Part shown: positions 61,470-64,000 of the stretch, in pieces | How positions within the stretch are numbered: position 1 is the stretch's first letter | How the letters are laid out: each line of letters starts with the position of its first letter | Assembly (NCBI GenBank): GCA_004556455.1 | Contig: SFGY01000005.1 | Location: 1 to 64,000, forward strand | Length of the DNA stretch: 64,000 nt | Reading direction: 5' to 3' | DNA from: Clostridiales bacterium | GTDB lineage: Bacteria; Bacillota; Clostridia; Saccharofermentanales; DTU023 | Notes under the pieces: model-generated | What the model was told of the DNA's origin: nothing | Databases searched by the model: none | Seen by the model: only the letters and a program-made list of their open reading frames with translations | Position numbers and translations under genes: made by a program

Positions 61470-63101
61470 TCAGGGCTGAGCGGCTTCCTCAAGATCCTGA
61501 ATGGAGAGAAGTTTGATGCCGGGATTGCGTTCTTCCACCCAGGAAGAGGCCCATTCGCTTTCAAAAAGCAAGACCAGGCGGTCATCTTTATCCAGGACTT
61601 CCAGAGCACTGCTGCCAATTTTCAGTTCTCCCGGCTGAGGCATTTTGGTCTGATCTTCAACTGTCACCCAGCGGGCGAGGCGAGAGGGCAGATGCTGGAT
61701 GTGGAGATCGACTTTATATTCGTTTTTCAGACGAAATTCCAGGACGTCAAACTGCAGCTCGCCGACCACCCCGATGATGTAGGTTTCTGTGCCGATAGAA
61801 GGCTCCTGATACACCTGAATCGCCCCCTCCTCGGCCAGCTGCTCGATGCCTTTCTGAAACTGTTTGCGCTTCATGGAAATCCTGGCGGAAACCCGGGCAA
61901 AATGCTCAGGCGGGAAGACAGGGATAGGCTCAAAATCGATGCGTTTACCGGCAGAAAGAGAATCGCCGAGATGATACATGCCCGGGTCAAAAAGGCCGAG
62001 GATGTCTCCTGCGTAAGCTTCTTCAACGATTTCCCGGTCATTGGCCATGAACTGTGTCAGCTGAGCGAGCTTGACTTTGCGCCCGCTGCGGTTGTGCAGC
62101 ACTTCCATATCTTTTTCAAAGCGTCCGGAGTTGATGCGGATAAAGGCAATACGATCGTGGTGATCGGGGTTCATGTTGGCCTGAATCTTGAAGACGAAAG
62201 CCGAAAAAGGGGTGGCGACAGGGTCGATCGGGCCTTGTCCCGAAATTCTGGCTCCCGGAGCGGGGGCCATGCGGATAAATTCTCTGAGAAAAAATTCCAC
62301 ACCAAAGTTGGACAGTGCTGAGCCGAAAAAGAGCGGGGTCTGCTCACCGGTGAGGATTTTCTGCGGATCAGGCTCGTCCCCGGCCAGATCAAGAAGCTCC
62401 AGATCAGCGTTGAGCTTTTCCAGGTAATAGGAACTGAGGACATTTTTAAGGGTGGGATCGTCAAGCTTAAAGACGGACGCTTCAATTTTTGATGCCCCGT
62501 GGTCGCCGCGCTCATGGAAAAGTTCGACCCGCTTCAGCCTGCGATTGTATACGCCCTGAAAATCCCCGTCAGTACCGATCGGCCAATTGTAGGGAACGGC
62601 AAAAATCCCGAGCACTTTTTCCAGCTCGTCCATGAGATCAAACGGGTTCTTCGCGGCCCGATCCATCTTGTTGATAAAAGTGAAAATGGGGATATGGCGC
62701 AGACGGCAGACTTTAAAGAGCTTGATGGTCTGTTCCTGAACGCCGCGCGCTCCGTCGATCATCATGACGGCCGAATCGGCTGCACAGAGGGTGCGATAGG
62801 TATCTTCAGAAAAATCCTGGTGGCCGGGGGTATCGAGAATGTTGATGCACATATTCTCGTATTCAAATTGCAGGACTGAGGAGGAAACGGAGATGCCGCG
62901 CTGTTTTTCGATTTCCATCCAGTCTGAGGTTGCATGCCGGTCCGCTTTACGCCCTTTTACCGTGCCGGCCAGGTGAATGGCTCCTCCGTAGAGAAGGAGC
63001 TTTTCCGTCATGGTCGTTTTCCCGGCGTCAGGGTGGGAGATGATGGCAAAACTGCGACGACGTGCCACTTCGGCGGCGATTTTTTCTTGTTTCTTATCCA
63101 T
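61470..63101 (-). CDS. prfC: Peptide chain release factor 3
   Basis: 543 residues from ATG 63101, normal for RF3; the frame is open to 63254 through a repeat but without a better start. GTPase motifs SHPDAGKTTMTEKLLLYGGA, DTPGHQDFSEDTYR and NKMDR identify it, followed by the RF3-type domains II and III (IQVYQEPSIGTETYIIGVVG). It removes RF1/RF2 from the ribosome after termination. It converges on the ThrC-like gene, leaving 75 bases. Confidence 0.96.
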   Translation of the reverse strand: MDKKQEKIAAEVARRRSFAIISHPDAGKTTMTEKLLLYGGAIHLAGTVKGRKADRHATSDWMEIEKQRGISVSSSVLQFEYENMCINILDTPGHQDFSEDTYRTLCAADSAVMMIDGARGVQEQTIKLFKVCRLRHIPIFTFINKMDRAAKNPFDLMDELEKVLGIFAVPYNWPIGTDGDFQGVYNRRLKRVELFHERGDHGASKIEASVFKLDDPTLKNVLSSYYLEKLNADLELLDLAGDEPDPQKILTGEQTPLFFGSALSNFGVEFFLREFIRMAPAPGARISGQGPIDPVATPFSAFVFKIQANMNPDHHDRIAFIRINSGRFEKDMEVLHNRSGRKVKLAQLTQFMANDREIVEEAYAGDILGLFDPGMYHLGDSLSAGKRIDFEPIPVFPPEHFARVSARISMKRKQFQKGIEQLAEEGAIQVYQEPSIGTETYIIGVVGELQFDVLEFRLKNEYKVDLHIQHLPSRLARWVTVEDQTKMPQPGELKIGSSALEVLDKDDRLVLLFESEWASSWVEERNPGIKLLSIQDLEEAAQP

Positions 63102-63110
63102 AAAACATGG

Positions 63111-63185
63111 CCTCAATTCAGTGCTGGCGTGCTCATTGTCAGAAACTAACAGCCTCAATTCAGCGCTGGCATACTCGTTTTCAGA
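63111..63185. repeat. 33-bp repeat with a 42-bp period upstream of prfC
   Basis: CCTCAATTCAGTGCTGGCGT... (63111-63143) recurs with six differences at 63153-63185. On the prfC strand the first copy contains TGAATTGAGG, the only ribosome-binding-like sequence before the start codon. Confidence 0.85.
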
Positions 63186-63294
63186 TAAGACGATGCTTAT
63201 ACTTCTGTTAAGACAGCCGTCATGATGGGGCATGAACATTTCTTTTTTTCGCACAAAAGTATATCAAATGCTTCGCCTAAGTGGAATGTGCCTG

Positions 63295-63303
63295 TGCTAT
63301 AAT
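63295..63303 (+). promoter_or_regulatory. Extended -10 promoter of secD
   Basis: TGCTATAAT with a perfect TATAAT at 63298-63303, 35 bases before the secD ATG, and no good -35. It is the same type as those before gap and pcrA. Confidence 0.65.
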
Positions 63304-63337
63304 GCTCACGATTGTTTAAAACTCTGAGGGGGATTCT

Positions 63338-64000
63338 ATGGCTAAACGTTCTTTCGCCCAGTCCAAAATCAAGGGTTCGCCCTGGACTGCATTTGTTATC
63401 CTGATTATGGTCGTTTTGCTGGGGCTGCTTGCGGCCTTCGGCTGGACCACGCCTTTCCGCGATGCGGAGGGGAATTTTATGGCGCTTAAAGGAGCGCCGC
63501 AGATTCGCTATGGCATTGATATCCGCGGTGGTGTCGAGGCTATTTTTGAGCCGGACAACCTGGGCCGCAAAGCAGATGCACGCGAAATGGAAGCCGCGGC
63601 CAAAGTGCTCAATTTCCGTCTGGACCAGTTACAGATCCTCGACCGTGAAGTCATTACCAGCCCCACCTCGTCTCGTATCACTGTGCGTTTCCCCTGGCGT
63701 TCGGATGAAAAGGATTTCAACCCGGATAAAGCCTTAAAAGAACTGGGCGAGATGGCTCTTCTCACTTTCAGAAGCCCTGACGGTAAGGTTCTTGTCGACG
63801 GCAAAAATGTCAGGAGTGCCGGCGTTGCGATCGACACCCGCAACAACATGCCCATCGTTCAGCTCGAATTTGATGAAGAGGGCAAAAAACTTTTTGCCGA
63901 AGCCACGAAAAAATATCTGAAGCAACCCCTTGGTATCTATCTTGACGAACAACAGATTTCCAACCCGGTCGTGCAGGATGTCATCTCCAACGGAACCGGA
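63338..64000 (+). CDS. secD: Protein translocase subunit SecD (5' part)
   Basis: 221 codons from ATG 63338 to the window end, open throughout. GAGGGGG precedes the start. A transmembrane helix (about residues 18-40, TAFVILIMVVLLGLLAAFGW) is followed by IRYGIDIRGGVEAIFEP, the conserved D1 motif of SecD, then LNFRLDQLQILDREV and FDEEGKKLFAEAT of the P1 domain. SecD with SecF uses the proton or sodium gradient to help export through SecYEG. The rest, and probably secF, lie beyond the window. Confidence 0.95.
   Translation, partial: MAKRSFAQSKIKGSPWTAFVILIMVVLLGLLAAFGWTTPFRDAEGNFMALKGAPQIRYGIDIRGGVEAIFEPDNLGRKADAREMEAAAKVLNFRLDQLQILDREVITSPTSSRITVRFPWRSDEKDFNPDKALKELGEMALLTFRSPDGKVLVDGKNVRSAGVAIDTRNNMPIVQLEFDEEGKKLFAEATKKYLKQPLGIYLDEQQISNPVVQDVISNGTG

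Overview
The window reads as a chromosomal segment of a fermentative Gram-positive anaerobe of the Firmicutes, most likely class Clostridia. Supporting signs are a CIRCE-controlled hrcA-grpE-dnaK-dnaJ locus, a split gcvPA/gcvPB glycine cleavage operon, an LPxTG sortase substrate, a cohesin/dockerin pair, a long-form ribosome hibernation factor and strong AGGAGG-type ribosome binding sites. Base composition looks close to 50% GC. The genus cannot be named from the sequence alone.

Layout. 1-4.1 kb: the tail of an ABC-transporter ATPase, tRNA-Val(GAC), and a large LPxTG beta-helix surface protein whose signal peptide and body are in different frames across a 22-C homopolymer. 4.1-7.3 kb: citrate lyase citDEF on the minus strand. 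7.3-11 kb: a DUF2089 regulator with a small membrane protein, a COG2509 flavoprotein carrying repeat inserts, and a PIN/Phd-type toxin-antitoxin pair. 11.2-16.6 kb: an unusual four-gene ABC cluster made of a solute-binding protein with an extra N-terminal domain, two permeases (the second with a miniature HlyD-like adaptor fused to it), and a membrane protein with FtsX-like topology. 16.6-24.9 kb: carbohydrate genes (MFS carrier, GH13 and GH36 glycosidases, GPH symporter, GH1 glycosidase). 25.3-32.2 kb: a DUF4349 lipoprotein, a DNA polymerase IV divergent from an XRE/ImmA-IrrE pair with palindromes over the shared promoter region, an M28-like lipoprotein, and NfeD/SPFH membrane proteins. 32.2-35.5 kb: an AAA ATPase/DUF4276 pair resembling two-gene defence systems, overlapping hemW. 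35.8-41.2 kb: the heat-shock operon. 41.4-45.8 kb: gcvT-H-PA-PB. 46-53 kb: gap, hpf, pcrA, and two HD-domain nucleotide phosphohydrolases. 53.5-64 kb: a dockerin-bearing SH3/glucosaminidase-like protein and a membrane-anchored cohesin protein, GtrA, folC, a membrane protein, a threonine-synthase homologue lacking its catalytic motifs, prfC, and the start of secD.

How genes work together. Melibiose/raffinose- and isomaltose-type sugars could enter through the GPH symporter and be cut by the GH36 and GH13 enzymes. HrcA would repress the chaperone operon through CIRCE. The XRE/ImmA pair probably controls itself and dinB. The cohesin protein probably docks the dockerin protein at the cell surface.

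Two genome-wide habits stand out. The first is short tandem repeats, mostly with periods that are multiples of 3 (15, 18, 24, 30, 36, 42 bp), placed in gene leaders or inside otherwise conserved proteins. The second is a mosaic GC-rich intergenic repeat family present three times. The most attractive leads are the poly-C switch, the adaptor-fused ABC cluster, the XRE/ImmA-dinB circuit, the cohesin/dockerin pair and the catalytically degenerate ThrC paralogue.
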